Assembly (NCBI RefSeq): GCF_026625045.1
Contig: NZ_CP113089.1
Span: 1,798,001-1,862,000 of the forward strand
Direction: 5' to 3'
DNA: 64,000 nucleotides
Source of the DNA: Microcella daejeonensis
GTDB taxonomy: Bacteria > Actinomycetota > Actinomycetes > Actinomycetales > Microbacteriaceae
The translations under genes were made by a program, and so were the position numbers. How positions within the stretch are numbered: the stretch's first letter is position 1; every line of letters starts with the position of its first letter. Below are positions 41,376 through 49,783 of this stretch, piece after piece. The notes under the pieces are model-generated. The model worked only from the letters and a program-made list of their open reading frames with translations. It was not told where the DNA came from and did not search any database.

Positions 41376-41834
41376 GTGGCTGTCAAGATCCGTCTCAAGC
41401 GCATGGGCAAGATCCGTGCGCCCTACTACCGCATCGTCGTCGCCGACTCGCGCACCAAGCGCGATGGTCGTGTCATCGAGGAGATCGGCAAGTACCACCC
41501 GACCGAGGAGCCCTCGGTCATCGAGGTCGACTCCGAGCGCGCGCAGTACTGGCTCGGCGTCGGCGCGCAGCCGACCGAGCAGGTCGCGGCGCTGCTGAAG
41601 CTCACCGGCGACTGGGGTCGCTTCAAGGGCGACAAGGACGCCGTGAGCACCGTGCGCGTGGCTGAGCCGAAGGAGGCCTTCCAGGCCGACGCGGCCAAGA
41701 AGCCCGTGCTGAAGCCCAAGGCCGAGAAGAAGGTCGAGGAGGCCCCGGCCGCCGAGGCCCCCGCCGCCGAGGAGCCCGCTGAGGCCCCCGCCGACGACAC
41801 CGCGGCCGACGCCGCCGAGGCCGACAAGGCCTAA
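41376..41834 (+). CDS. rpsP: 30S ribosomal protein S16
   Basis: This 152-residue protein has the standard S16 domain in residues 1-85 ([39 protein letters not shown]). After a short linker comes a tail (about 105-152) made almost only of Ala, Glu, Pro, Lys and Asp, which most S16 proteins lack or have shorter. The GTG start at 41376 has CTGGAG upstream. It heads the operon rpsP-khpA-rimM-trmD. Confidence 0.97.
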   Translation: MAVKIRLKRMGKIRAPYYRIVVADSRTKRDGRVIEEIGKYHPTEEPSVIEVDSERAQYWLGVGAQPTEQVAALLKLTGDWGRFKGDKDAVSTVRVAEPKEAFQADAAKKPVLKPKAEKKVEEAPAAEAPAAEEPAEAPADDTAADAAEADKA

Positions 41835-41840
41835 TGCACC

Positions 41841-42080
41841 GTGCTCGCTGACACGCTGGAACATCTCGTCAAGGGAATCGTCGATCACCCGGACGATGTC
41901 GTCGTGGTCGCGCAGAACTCCGGTCGCGGCGAGGTCCTCGAGGTGCGCGTGCACCCCGAGGACCTCGGCCGCGTCATCGGCCGCGGCGGTCGCACCGCCA
42001 AGGCCTTGCGCACCGTGATCTCGTCGCTCGCCGACGGTCGCCGCGTGCGCGTCGACGTCGTCGACACCGACGCCGACTAG
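41841..42080 (+). CDS. khpA: KH-domain RNA-binding protein KhpA
   Basis: This 79-residue single KH-domain protein has the core [24 protein letters not shown] (GxxG loop GRGG) and the C-terminal strand VRVDVVD. KhpA binds RNA with KhpB/Jag in other Gram-positive bacteria, influencing cell division and translation. It starts with GTG six bases after rpsP and ends two bases before rimM. Confidence 0.92.
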   Translation: MLADTLEHLVKGIVDHPDDVVVVAQNSGRGEVLEVRVHPEDLGRVIGRGGRTAKALRTVISSLADGRRVRVDVVDTDAD

Positions 42081-42082
42081 TC

Positions 42083-42724
42083 GTGGGCGACGTCAAGATC
42101 CCGCGTCCCGACGCCTCGACCGATCAGCTGCGCATCGGCCGCCTCACCAAGGCGCACGGCCTCAAGGGCGCGCTCAAGGTCGAGATGTACACCGACGACC
42201 CCGACAAGCGCTTCGCCGCCGGGGCCGTCTTCACCCTGCAGGTGCCCACGACCTCGCCGTGGCACGGCAAGACGCTGACGCTCGTCGAGCTGCGCTGGTA
42301 CAACGGCCAGCCCGTGGCCTTCTTCGAGGGCGTCACCGACCGCGAGGGCGCCGAGAGCCTCGTCAAGGCCATCCTCTGGATCGATCGCGATCCGGCCGAG
42401 GAGCCGGAGGACGACGCCTGGTACGACTTCCAGCTCGTCGGCCTGCGGGCGATGCGCGACGGCGAGCAGATCGGCGTCGTCACCCGCATCGATCACTTCC
42501 CCGCGCAGGATCTGCTGACCATCCGCGTCGGGGACCGCGACGTGCTCGTGCCCTTCGTGGCGGCCATCGTGCCGACCGTCGACGTGGCCGCCGGCACGAT
42601 CGTGCTGACCCCGCCCGCGGGGCTCCTCGAGGAGCTGCCCGAGGACGCCGTGGAGACCGCAGTCGACGCCGAGGGCGCGGGCCTCACGACTCGGGCCGAC
42701 GAGCCCGAGCGCGACGAGCCCTAG
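42083..42724 (+). CDS. rimM: ribosome maturation factor RimM
   Basis: This 213-residue protein has the RimM N-domain ([25 protein letters not shown]) and the PRC-barrel C-domain ([37 protein letters not shown]). RimM binds S19 in the maturing 30S head. An extra Glu/Asp-rich tail of about 40 residues follows. Its GTG start lies two bases after the khpA stop. Confidence 0.96.
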   Translation: MGDVKIPRPDASTDQLRIGRLTKAHGLKGALKVEMYTDDPDKRFAAGAVFTLQVPTTSPWHGKTLTLVELRWYNGQPVAFFEGVTDREGAESLVKAILWIDRDPAEEPEDDAWYDFQLVGLRAMRDGEQIGVVTRIDHFPAQDLLTIRVGDRDVLVPFVAAIVPTVDVAAGTIVLTPPAGLLEELPEDAVETAVDAEGAGLTTRADEPERDEP

Positions 42725-42732
42725 GCCGCGCG

Positions 42733-43416
42733 ATGCGCATCGACATCGTCACGATCTTCCCCGAGTTCTTCGGGGTGCTCGATGTCTCCCTGCTCGGCAA
42801 GGCCCGTCAGAGCGGCCTCATCGAGACGCAGGTGCACGACCTGCGCGACTCCACCCACGACCGTCATCGCACGGTCGACGACACGCCGTACGGCGGGGGC
42901 GCCGGCATGGTGATGCGACCGGAGCCCTGGGGCGAGGCGCTCGACGGCATCGTGACGGAGCGCTCGACGCTCATCGTGCCGAGCCCCGCCGGGCATCCCT
43001 TCACCCAGGCCACCGCCCGCGAGCTCGCCGCCCGCGACCACCTCGTCTTCGCCTGCGGTCGCTACGAGGGCATCGACCAGAGGGTCGTCGAGCACTATTC
43101 TGAGCGCATCGAGGTTCGAGAGGTCAGCCTCGGGGACTACGTGCTCAACGGGGGAGAGGTGGCGGCGATGGCGATCATCGAAGCGGTCGGCCGTCTCGTG
43201 CCGGGCATGGTCGGCAACCCGGCGAGCCTCGAGGAGGAGAGCCACGAGGCCGGACTGCTCGAGCACCCCAGCTACACCAAGCCCGCCGTCTGGCGGGATC
43301 ACGCGGTGCCACCCGTTCTGCTGAGCGGCAACCACGGCGCGATCGCCGCATGGCGCCATGAGCAGCAGGTGGCGCGCACCCGGGCGACCCGACCCGATCT
43401 GATCGGCGAGCAGTGA
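42733..43416 (+). CDS. trmD: tRNA (guanine-37-N1)-methyltransferase TrmD
   Basis: This 227-residue SPOUT methyltransferase has [42 protein letters not shown] and the knot motif [12 protein letters not shown]. The Asp and Arg residues needed for catalysis ([16 protein letters not shown]) are visible. TrmD methylates G37 to prevent frameshifting. It overlaps the next gene by four bases (GTGA). Confidence 0.97.
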   Translation: MRIDIVTIFPEFFGVLDVSLLGKARQSGLIETQVHDLRDSTHDRHRTVDDTPYGGGAGMVMRPEPWGEALDGIVTERSTLIVPSPAGHPFTQATARELAARDHLVFACGRYEGIDQRVVEHYSERIEVREVSLGDYVLNGGEVAAMAIIEAVGRLVPGMVGNPASLEEESHEAGLLEHPSYTKPAVWRDHAVPPVLLSGNHGAIAAWRHEQQVARTRATRPDLIGEQ

Positions 43417-43898
43417 CCCCGGCGGAGCGGGCCTGGAGCTGGATGCAGCCGCTCATCGCCGTGCTCTGCCTCGCCGTCGCCGTCGCCTCGTGGAGCCTCC
43501 AGGCCGCCGGGGACTACGAGCTCCTGCCCTCGGTGCAGGCGGTCATCACGACCTCCTTCGTCTACCCGGGTCTCGCGCTGTCCCTCGCGGTCAACCACGT
43601 GATCGTGGGCTTCCGGCGCCCTCCGGCGCTCTCGGCGGCGGAGAAGGCGCTCGTCGTCGCGCAAGCCGTCATCGCGATCGTGCTCGGACTCACCTCGCTC
43701 GACTCGGCGGCGCTCATCGTCGGGTTCCTGCTCTGGCCGCTGCTCATCGTCGGCGCCGTCTGGGCGTGCGCGCTCATGACGGGCGGCACCATCCGCATCC
43801 GTCGCGAGAGCCGGATGCCGGTCGATCCGCGATCGGGCGACCGGCTCGGCGACGGACCGCCGACCGCGCAGATACCGGTGGTCAGTCCCGCGCGGTGA
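43413..43898 (+). CDS. hypothetical membrane protein
   Basis: This 161-residue protein has four hydrophobic segments (about 10-32, 42-62, 75-95, 98-122) and a hydrophilic C-terminus. No known family is recognised. The GTG start overlaps the trmD stop by four bases, so it belongs to the rpsP operon. Its last 17 bases overlap the 3' end of the convergent map gene. Confidence 0.7.
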   Translation: MTPAERAWSWMQPLIAVLCLAVAVASWSLQAAGDYELLPSVQAVITTSFVYPGLALSLAVNHVIVGFRRPPALSAAEKALVVAQAVIAIVLGLTSLDSAALIVGFLLWPLLIVGAVWACALMTGGTIRIRRESRMPVDPRSGDRLGDGPPTAQIPVVSPAR

Positions 43899-44649
43899 GC
43901 ACGAGCGGCCCGTCCGGCGTGAGCGCGACGGTGTGCTCGGCGTGCGCGGCTCGGGATCCGGTGCGGCTGCGCAGCGTCCACCCGTCCTTGTCGGTGTAGA
44001 TCTCGTCGGTGTCGTGGATGAACCACGGCTCGATCGCGATGACGAGACCCGCCTTGAGCTTGAGCCCGCGCCCCGCGCGACCGTCGTTCGGCAGGTGCAG
44101 ATCGCCGTGCATGGTGCGGCCGACGCTGTGGCCGCCGAAGTCGAGGTTCACGGAGAGGCCCGCCGCCTCCGCCACATCGCCGATGGCCGCCGAGATGTCG
44201 CCCAGGCGGCCGCCGACCTGCGCCGCCGCGATGCCGGCAGCCAGGGCCTGCTCGGTCGTCGCGATGAGCCGGGCATCCTCGGCTCGGGGGGTGCCCACGA
44301 TGATCGTCTTCGCCGAATCGCTCACCCAGCCGTCGACGGAGGCCGCGAAGTCGAGCGAGAGCACGTCGCCGTCCTGCAGGACGTAGTCGTGGGGCAGCCC
44401 GTGCAGCGCGGCGTCGTTCACCGAGGTGCAGATGACCTTGCCGAAGGGCGAGGCGCCGAACGAGGGGTGGTAGTCGATGTAGCAGCTCTCCGCGCCGCGC
44501 GCCCGGATCATCTCGTGCGCGAGCGCATCGAGCTCGAGCAGGTTGACGCCCACCGCGGCGGCCTCGGTGGTCGCGGTGATGACGCTCGCGACGAAGCGGC
44601 CGGCGGCGCGCATCTCGTCGATCTCGGAAGGGGTGCGCAGTTCGATCAT
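43882..44649 (-). CDS. map: methionine aminopeptidase, type I
   Basis: This 255-residue enzyme has the five metal ligands of type I MetAP in context: Asp in LSLDFAASVDGWVSDSA (two Asp), His in GGHSVGRTMH, Glu in VIAIEPWF and Glu in HAEHTVAL. It removes N-terminal Met from new proteins. The ATG at 44649 overlaps the stop of the TetR gene by four bases, an unusual partner for map. Confidence 0.95.
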   Translation of the reverse strand: MIELRTPSEIDEMRAAGRFVASVITATTEAAAVGVNLLELDALAHEMIRARGAESCYIDYHPSFGASPFGKVICTSVNDAALHGLPHDYVLQDGDVLSLDFAASVDGWVSDSAKTIIVGTPRAEDARLIATTEQALAAGIAAAQVGGRLGDISAAIGDVAEAAGLSVNLDFGGHSVGRTMHGDLHLPNDGRAGRGLKLKAGLVIAIEPWFIHDTDEIYTDKDGWTLRSRTGSRAAHAEHTVALTPDGPLVLTARD

Positions 44650-45317
44650 GTCGTCCTCGGGAGGGGGATGTGGGTCGTCAGGTAGTCGGTGCAGACGCGA
44701 CGGGTCATCTCGATGAACCGCTCGTCGCCGTCCTTGTCCTGCTGGAAGGCTCGCGACAGCAGCGCGCTGCCGATCTCGATCGCGACCTCCACGTGGAAGA
44801 GGATCTCGTCGTCGGGCTCGAAGTCGTAGGTCGCGCCGATGCGGGCGGTGAAGTCGCGGGCGAGGATGGAGTTGTTGCTGACCTCCTCGCTCATGAACCG
44901 CTGGTCGATCACGTCGCCGAAACGCAGCGCGCGGAACCCCGGCTCGGTGCGGTTCATCTCGACGAAGATGTCGAGCGTGCGGTCGAACGACGACCAGGGC
45001 TCGGGCGGCGAGGTGTCGATGTTCTCCTGCACCCGGGCGACGTAGCGCTCCATGTTGCGCACGGCGAGCGCGCGCAGCAGGGTCTGGATGTTCGGGAAGT
45101 AGCGATACACGACGCCGACCGAGCTCGCGGAGCGCTCGGCGACCGCGCTCGTCGTGACGCCGTCGATGCCGTCCTCGTCGATGAGGGATGCCGCCGCATC
45201 GAGCAGGAGGGAGATGCGCTCGGCGCTGCGCTGCTGGACGGGGGCGGTGCGCATGACCACCTTGTCGGTGGCGAGGGTGCGCTCGGCGACGTCCTTCGTC
45301 GAATCGTCCCCGCTCAT
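44646..45317 (-). CDS. TetR-family transcriptional regulator coupled to map
   Basis: This 223-residue regulator has its helix-turn-helix in residues 30-80: [48 protein letters not shown]. The YRYFPN motif is classical TetR. The C-terminal half has an acidic stretch and no recognised ligand pocket. It is divergent from rplS. The ATG has a GGAGGAG site. Overlap with map shows cotranslation, which might link regulator level with N-terminal processing or simply reflect operon compaction. Confidence 0.85.
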   Translation of the reverse strand: MSGDDSTKDVAERTLATDKVVMRTAPVQQRSAERISLLLDAAASLIDEDGIDGVTTSAVAERSASSVGVVYRYFPNIQTLLRALAVRNMERYVARVQENIDTSPPEPWSSFDRTLDIFVEMNRTEPGFRALRFGDVIDQRFMSEEVSNNSILARDFTARIGATYDFEPDDEILFHVEVAIEIGSALLSRAFQQDKDGDERFIEMTRRVCTDYLTTHIPLPRTT

Positions 45318-45402
45318 CCCCGCTCCTCCTGCTCATCCGCCGCGCACGGCGTCATCCAACCCCTCATCGTTCCATGGATTGGCCGCGGAGGACGCTCTGT
45401 GG

Positions 45403-45510
45403 CATGATTTCACCTTGTGCCTCGGCACGGCTCTGCCACAGGGGAGCCGGCGATCCTCGAGGCCCTCCCTTTTCGAACATCCCCTTCATACCGCAGTCGA
45501 CCTGTGGCGG
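45403..45510 (+). promoter_or_regulatory. rplS promoter and structured leader
   Basis: A -10-like CATGAT (45403-45408) precedes a leader of about 115 bases. CTGCCACAGG (45433-45442) can pair with CCTGTGGCGG (45501-45510) just upstream of the ribosome-binding site, with one G-T pair. This could hide or expose the start of rplS. Confidence 0.45.
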
Positions 45511-45529
45511 TTGCAGAGAGCGAATGACC

Positions 45530-45877
45530 ATGCACATCCTCGACCACGTCGACGCCGCCTCGCTGCGCGACGACATCCCCGAGTTCCGCGCCGGCGACAC
45601 CGTCAAGGTGCACGTCAACATCGTCGAGGGCACCCGCTCGCGCGTCCAGGTGTTCCAGGGCGTCGTCATCGGCCGCTCGAACGAGGGCGTCCGCGAGTCG
45701 TTCACCGTCCGCAAGGTCAGCTTCCAGGTCGGCGTCGAGCGCACCTTCCCCGTGCACTCGCCGATCATCGACCACATCGAGGTCGTCACCCGCGGAGACG
45801 TGCGCCGCGCGAAGCTCTACTACCTGCGCGGTCTGCGCGGCAAGAAGGCCAAGATCAAGGAGAAGCGCGAGAACTGA
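45530..45877 (+). CDS. rplS: 50S ribosomal protein L19
   Basis: This 115-residue protein matches L19: [50 protein letters not shown] and the basic end [18 protein letters not shown]19 sits at the 30S-50S interface. I chose the ATG at 45530 because AGAGAG lies nine bases upstream and most relatives begin MHILD; an in-frame ATG at 45524 is an alternative. A strong terminator follows. Confidence 0.96.
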   Translation: MHILDHVDAASLRDDIPEFRAGDTVKVHVNIVEGTRSRVQVFQGVVIGRSNEGVRESFTVRKVSFQVGVERTFPVHSPIIDHIEVVTRGDVRRAKLYYLRGLRGKKAKIKEKREN

Positions 45878-45893
45878 TCCCTCGCGCATCACC

Positions 45894-45930
45894 CACGAGG
45901 ACCCCGTCGCATCGCGGCGGGGTCCTCGTG
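45894..45930 (+). terminator. rplS terminator
   Basis: A 17-bp stem, CACGAGGACCCCGTCGC with GCGGCGGGGTCCTCGTG, loop ATC and one wobble pair, 17 bases after the rplS stop. Confidence 0.8.
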
Positions 45931-46005
45931 CGTTCGGGGCGCGCGGACGGCCCGCGGGATGATCCGGCCCCTGGACGGCGGCGGGATCGACCCGGCCCCG
46001 CCGCC

Positions 46006-46011
46006 TAGACT
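46006..46011 (+). promoter_or_regulatory. -10 element TAGACT (lepB)
   Basis: TAGACT lies 22 bases before the lepB ATG; the short leader contains AGGGGAG as ribosome-binding site, so this transcript is not leaderless. Confidence 0.5.
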
Positions 46012-46033
46012 GGAGACGAACACCAGGGGAGTC

Positions 46034-46783
46034 ATGACTGAAGACGCTGCGCTGCCGGCCGCGGGAGCATCCGATACCTCGACGGGCGCATCGAGCCGAC
46101 GTCGCAGCGCACTGCTCTTCCTGCGCGACGTCGCTCTCATCATCATCGCGGCGCTGCTGATCTCGTTCATCATCAAGACGTTCCTGATCCGCTCGTTCTA
46201 CATCCCGTCGCCGTCGATGAGCGACACGCTCGTCGAGAACGACCGCATCATCGTCAACCAGCTCGTGCCCGAGCTCGTGCCGCTCGAGCGCGGGGACGTC
46301 GTCGTCTTCACCGACCCGGGCAGCTGGCTCACGCCGCAGCCCGAGGCTCCGCAGCCCCCCCTCGTCGCGGCGGCCGAGTGGCTCGGCTCGATCGTCGGGC
46401 TCTCCGCCCCCGACAGCGACGAGCACCTCGTCAAGCGCCTCATCGGGCTCCCGGGCGACCGCGTCGTGTGCTGCAACGACCTCGGGCAGATGAGCGTCAA
46501 CGGGGTGCCGCTCGAGGAGCCGTACATCCGAGGTGCCGGCAGCGGCAGTCCGGCGAGCGAGAGGGACTTCCAGATCGACGTGCCCGAGGGCACCCTCTGG
46601 GTGATGGGCGACAACCGCAACAACTCATCCGACTCGCGGTTCAACGGCACGGTGCCCATCAGCGACGTCGTCGGGCGGGCCTTCGTGATCAGCTGGCCGC
46701 TCGACCGCTGGACCTGGCTCGACAACTACCCCCTCGTCTTCGACGGGGTCGACGAGGCGCGCGCCTCGGTCGACGACCGCTGA
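46034..46783 (+). CDS. lepB: signal peptidase I
   Basis: This 249-residue protein has one membrane anchor (about 32-50), the catalytic Ser61 in PSPSMSDTL and Lys134 in HLVKRLIGLPGD, plus box E GDNRNNSSDSR. It cuts signal peptides of exported proteins on the outer face. An in-frame region upstream is open, but AGGGGAG precedes the ATG at 46034. It starts the operon lepB-rnhB. Confidence 0.96.
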   Translation: MTEDAALPAAGASDTSTGASSRRRSALLFLRDVALIIIAALLISFIIKTFLIRSFYIPSPSMSDTLVENDRIIVNQLVPELVPLERGDVVVFTDPGSWLTPQPEAPQPPLVAAAEWLGSIVGLSAPDSDEHLVKRLIGLPGDRVVCCNDLGQMSVNGVPLEEPYIRGAGSGSPASERDFQIDVPEGTLWVMGDNRNNSSDSRFNGTVPISDVVGRAFVISWPLDRWTWLDNYPLVFDGVDEARASVDDR

Positions 46784-46787
46784 GCCC

Positions 46788-47462
46788 GTGGCCCCGACCG
46801 ACCCGACCCTCGAGGTCGAGGCCGCGCTGTTCGCGGGCGGCGCCCCCCTCGTCATCGGCGTCGACGAGGTCGGCCGCGGGGCGATCGCCGGCATCGCGGC
46901 GGTCGGCGTGTGCGCGATCCTGCCCCAGACGGATGCCGTGCCCGAGGGCCTGCGCGACTCCAAGCTCCTGAGCGCCACCCGCCGGCGCGCCGTCGAGCCC
47001 CTCGTCGCCCGCTGGGCCATGGCCACCGCGGTCGGCGAGGCGGAGCCCGCCGAGGTCGACGCGCTGGGCATCGTCGCGGCGCTCGGCCTCGCGGGGCGCC
47101 GCGCCCTCATCAGCCTGTTCGAGCAGGGCGTCGACGTCGCCGCCGCGACGGTGCTGCTCGACGGCAGCCACGATTGGCTGACGCCGGCGCTCGGAGCTCC
47201 GCCGCGCATCCTCACCCGGGTCAAGGCCGATCGCGACTGCGCCTCGGTGGCGGGCGCCTCGATCATGGCCAAGCAGCACCGCGACGCCCTCATGGTGATC
47301 GATCACGAGCGCTGGCCCGTCTACGGCTGGGACGGCAACAAGGGCTACGGGAGCCCCGCGCACCTGGCCGCCGTCGCCGAGCACGGCGCCTCGCCGCGGC
47401 ACCGCCTCACCTGGCTGCGCTCGGCGGAGCCGGCGGCGGGCATGCTCCCCTTCTCGGTCTAG
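46788..47462 (+). CDS. rnhB: ribonuclease HII
   Basis: This 224-residue enzyme has the DE motif GVDEVGRGAIAG (Asp26, Glu27), RDSKLL and KADRDCASVAGASI, with its four acidic metal ligands. RNase HII removes ribonucleotides from DNA. The GTG start lies four bases after the lepB stop. The stop TAG is shared with the -10 element of the next gene. Confidence 0.95.
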   Translation: MAPTDPTLEVEAALFAGGAPLVIGVDEVGRGAIAGIAAVGVCAILPQTDAVPEGLRDSKLLSATRRRAVEPLVARWAMATAVGEAEPAEVDALGIVAALGLAGRRALISLFEQGVDVAAATVLLDGSHDWLTPALGAPPRILTRVKADRDCASVAGASIMAKQHRDALMVIDHERWPVYGWDGNKGYGSPAHLAAVAEHGASPRHRLTWLRSAEPAAGMLPFSV

Positions 47463-47465
47463 ACT
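47460..47465 (+). promoter_or_regulatory. -10 element TAGACT overlapping the rnhB stop codon
   Basis: TAGACT, then seven bases (GCACGCG), then the ATG at 47473. The TAG is the rnhB stop. Confidence 0.6.
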
Positions 47466-47472
47466 GCACGCG

Positions 47473-47796
47473 ATGGACGACGACGAATTCGAGGACTACG
47501 ACCGCGAGGTCGAGCTCGCCCTGTACCGGGAGTACCGCGACGTGGTCGCGCAGTTCCAGTACGTGATCGAGACCGAGCGCCGCTTCTACCTCGCGAACGA
47601 GGTGCAGCAGGTGGTGCGCGAGGTCGCGGGCGACTTCTTCTTCGAGCTGACGCTCACCGACGTCTGGGTGTGGGACGTCTACCGCAGCGACCGCTTCGTC
47701 AAGAGCGTCAAGGTGCTGACCTTCAAGGACGTCAACGTCGAGGAGCTCGGCAAGAAGGAGCTCAAGCTGCCCAAGGAGCTCGCGCTCGACGAGTAG
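47473..47796 (+). CDS. DUF2469 family protein
   Basis: This 107-residue protein begins with an acidic run (MDDDEFEDYDREVELALYRE) and contains FYLANEVQQVVRE and WVWDVYRSDRFVKSVKVLTFKDVN. The family is conserved in actinobacteria between rnhB and yraN (Rv2901c type). Function unknown; the aromatic-rich middle suggests a small mixed alpha-beta domain. Confidence 0.9.
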   Translation: MDDDEFEDYDREVELALYREYRDVVAQFQYVIETERRFYLANEVQQVVREVAGDFFFELTLTDVWVWDVYRSDRFVKSVKVLTFKDVNVEELGKKELKLPKELALDE

Positions 47797-47903
47797 CGCG
47801 CGGCTCCTCCCCAGCCGCCTCCTCCGCGGCTGATCGCCCCCGTACCCCGGTCCGACCCTCCGCGGGCGGGATGCTCCGCCATCCTCCTTCGCAGGAGGTG
47901 CTC

Positions 47904-48254
47904 ATGGCACGCAAAGACGTTCTGGGTCGCAGCGGCGAGCAGCTCGCCGCCGACCACCTGCTCGGGCTCGGCTACACGATCCTCGACCGCAACTGGCGCT
48001 GCCCGATCGGCGAGATCGACCTCGTCGCCCGGTGCGGATCGACGACCGTGGTCGTCGAGGTCAAGACGCGGTCGGGGCGCGGGTACGGGCATCCGCTCGA
48101 TGCGATCACCCCCATGAAGCTCGCCCGGCTGCGTCGCCTGGCCGGCGCGTGGGTCGCCGAGAACGGGCCCGTCGAGCGAGTGCGCATCGATGCGATCGCG
48201 GTCGTCGCCGACCGAGACGGCGTCGCCGTCGAGCACGTGCGGCAGGTCTGCTGA
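47904..48254 (+). CDS. YraN/UPF0102 family putative endonuclease
   Basis: This 116-residue protein has the PD-(D/E)xK nuclease pattern of the YraN family: Glu12 (SGEQLAADHL), Asp39 in PIGEIDLVA, then VEVKTR (Glu52, Lys54). Its role is thought to lie in Holliday junction or repair steps. A strong AGGAGGT site precedes the ATG. The stop overlaps the comM start (TGATG). Confidence 0.88.
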   Translation: MARKDVLGRSGEQLAADHLLGLGYTILDRNWRCPIGEIDLVARCGSTTVVVEVKTRSGRGYGHPLDAITPMKLARLRRLAGAWVAENGPVERVRIDAIAVVADRDGVAVEHVRQVC

Positions 48255-49783
48255 TGGCCGTCGCCCGCACCCTCGCCGTCGCCCTCAACGGCGTCGACGG
48301 CGCCCTCGTCGAGGTCGAGGCCGACCTCGCCAACGGGCTGCCCGCGTTCACCATCATCGGCCTGCCCGACACGGCGCTCGGCGAGGCGAAGGATCGCGTC
48401 CGGGCAGCGGCGGCCAACTCCGACTGCGAGCTGCCCGCCCGCAAGGTCACCGTCAACCTCTCGCCGGCCTCGCTGCCGAAGCACGGCTCGGCCTTCGACC
48501 TCGCGATCGCCGTCGCCGCCCTCGCCACGAGCGCGCCGCCGCTCGCGCCCGAGTCGATCGAGCGCACGGTGCACGTGGGCGAGCTGTCGCTCGACGGCCG
48601 GCTGCGTCCCGTCGCGGGGGTGCTGCCCGCGGTGCTCGCCGCCCGCCGTGCGGGCGCACGCGCCGTCGTCGTGCCGCGCGGCAACGAGCGCGAGGCGCTG
48701 CTCGTGCCGGGCATCCGCGTGATCGGAGCCGTCTCGCTGCGCGACGTGCTCATCCATCACGGGGCCGAGCTCGATCCGGTGCCGATGGAGGCGATCGCGG
48801 CGCCCGAGCCTTCCGCGCCGCCCCCGACGGGCGGCGACCTGGCCGAGGTCGTCGGGCACCCCGAAGCGGTCGAGGCCCTGCAGGTGGCGGCGGCCGGCGG
48901 GCACCACCTCATGCTGCTCGGCCCGCCCGGTGCGGGCAAGACCCTGCTCGCCTCGCGGCTTCCCGGGCTGCTGCCCGACCTCGAGCCCGACGCCGCCGTC
49001 GAGGTCTCGTCGGTGCGCTCGCTCGCCGGGCTGCCGCTCGGCGACGCCCTCATCACCCGGCCGCCGCTCGAGGCGCCGCACCACAGCGCGACGATGGCCT
49101 CGCTCATCGGCGGCGGAAGCGGACTGCTGCGGCCCGGCGCGATCTCGCGCGCCGCGCACGGGGTGCTGTTCCTCGACGAGGCGCCCGAGTTCTCGGCCTC
49201 GGTGCTGGATGCCCTGCGGCAGCCCCTCGAGACCGGCGAGATCACCATCCATCGCGCCCGCACGGTCGCCCGATTCCCCGCCCGCTTCCAGCTCGTGCTC
49301 GCCGCGAACCCCTGCCCCTGCGGGCAGGCGCTCAGCCCGGACGGGGAGTGCACCTGCCCGCCGCAGGCCCGCCGCCGGTATCTCGCCCGCCTCTCCGGAC
49401 CGCTCCTCGACCGCGTCGACCTGCACCTCACCGTGCGCCGCGTCGGTGCCGCCCAGATGACGGGCGGGCAGCAGGGCGGCACGACCACCGCGGGTGCACG
49501 GGAACGCGTGCGGGCGGCCCGCGAGCGCACCCGAGCCCGCTGGGGCGATTGCGGCTGGGCGCTCAACGCGCACGTCCCCGGCACGGTGCTGCGCAGCGAT
49601 GCCTGGCGCCCCTCGGTCGCCGACCGCGCGCCGCTCGACCGCGCTCTGGAGCGGGGCGCCCTGACGATGCGCGGCTACGACCGCGTTCTGCGCATCGCCT
49701 GGTCCCTCGTCGACCTCGACGGCGACGAGAGGCCTCGCGCGAGCCACATCGGCCGCGCGCTCCACCTGCGGAAAGGATTCTGA
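48254..49783 (+). CDS. comM: ComM/YifB-type Mg-chelatase-like AAA+ ATPase
   Basis: This 509-residue protein has an N-terminal Lon-substrate-like domain (FTIIGLPDTALGEAKDRVRAA), then the AAA+ domain: LLGPPGAGKTLLASRLPGLLP (near 222), LFLDEAPEFSASVLDALRQPLE (Walker B), and the zinc-like NPCPCGQ ... CTCPP segment. ComM helps branch migration during natural transformation. It is tightly coupled to yraN and dprA by TGATG junctions, so the three form one operon. Confidence 0.94.
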   Translation: MAVARTLAVALNGVDGALVEVEADLANGLPAFTIIGLPDTALGEAKDRVRAAAANSDCELPARKVTVNLSPASLPKHGSAFDLAIAVAALATSAPPLAPESIERTVHVGELSLDGRLRPVAGVLPAVLAARRAGARAVVVPRGNEREALLVPGIRVIGAVSLRDVLIHHGAELDPVPMEAIAAPEPSAPPPTGGDLAEVVGHPEAVEALQVAAAGGHHLMLLGPPGAGKTLLASRLPGLLPDLEPDAAVEVSSVRSLAGLPLGDALITRPPLEAPHHSATMASLIGGGSGLLRPGAISRAAHGVLFLDEAPEFSASVLDALRQPLETGEITIHRARTVARFPARFQLVLAANPCPCGQALSPDGECTCPPQARRRYLARLSGPLLDRVDLHLTVRRVGAAQMTGGQQGGTTTAGARERVRAARERTRARWGDCGWALNAHVPGTVLRSDAWRPSVADRAPLDRALERGALTMRGYDRVLRIAWSLVDLDGDERPRASHIGRALHLRKGF

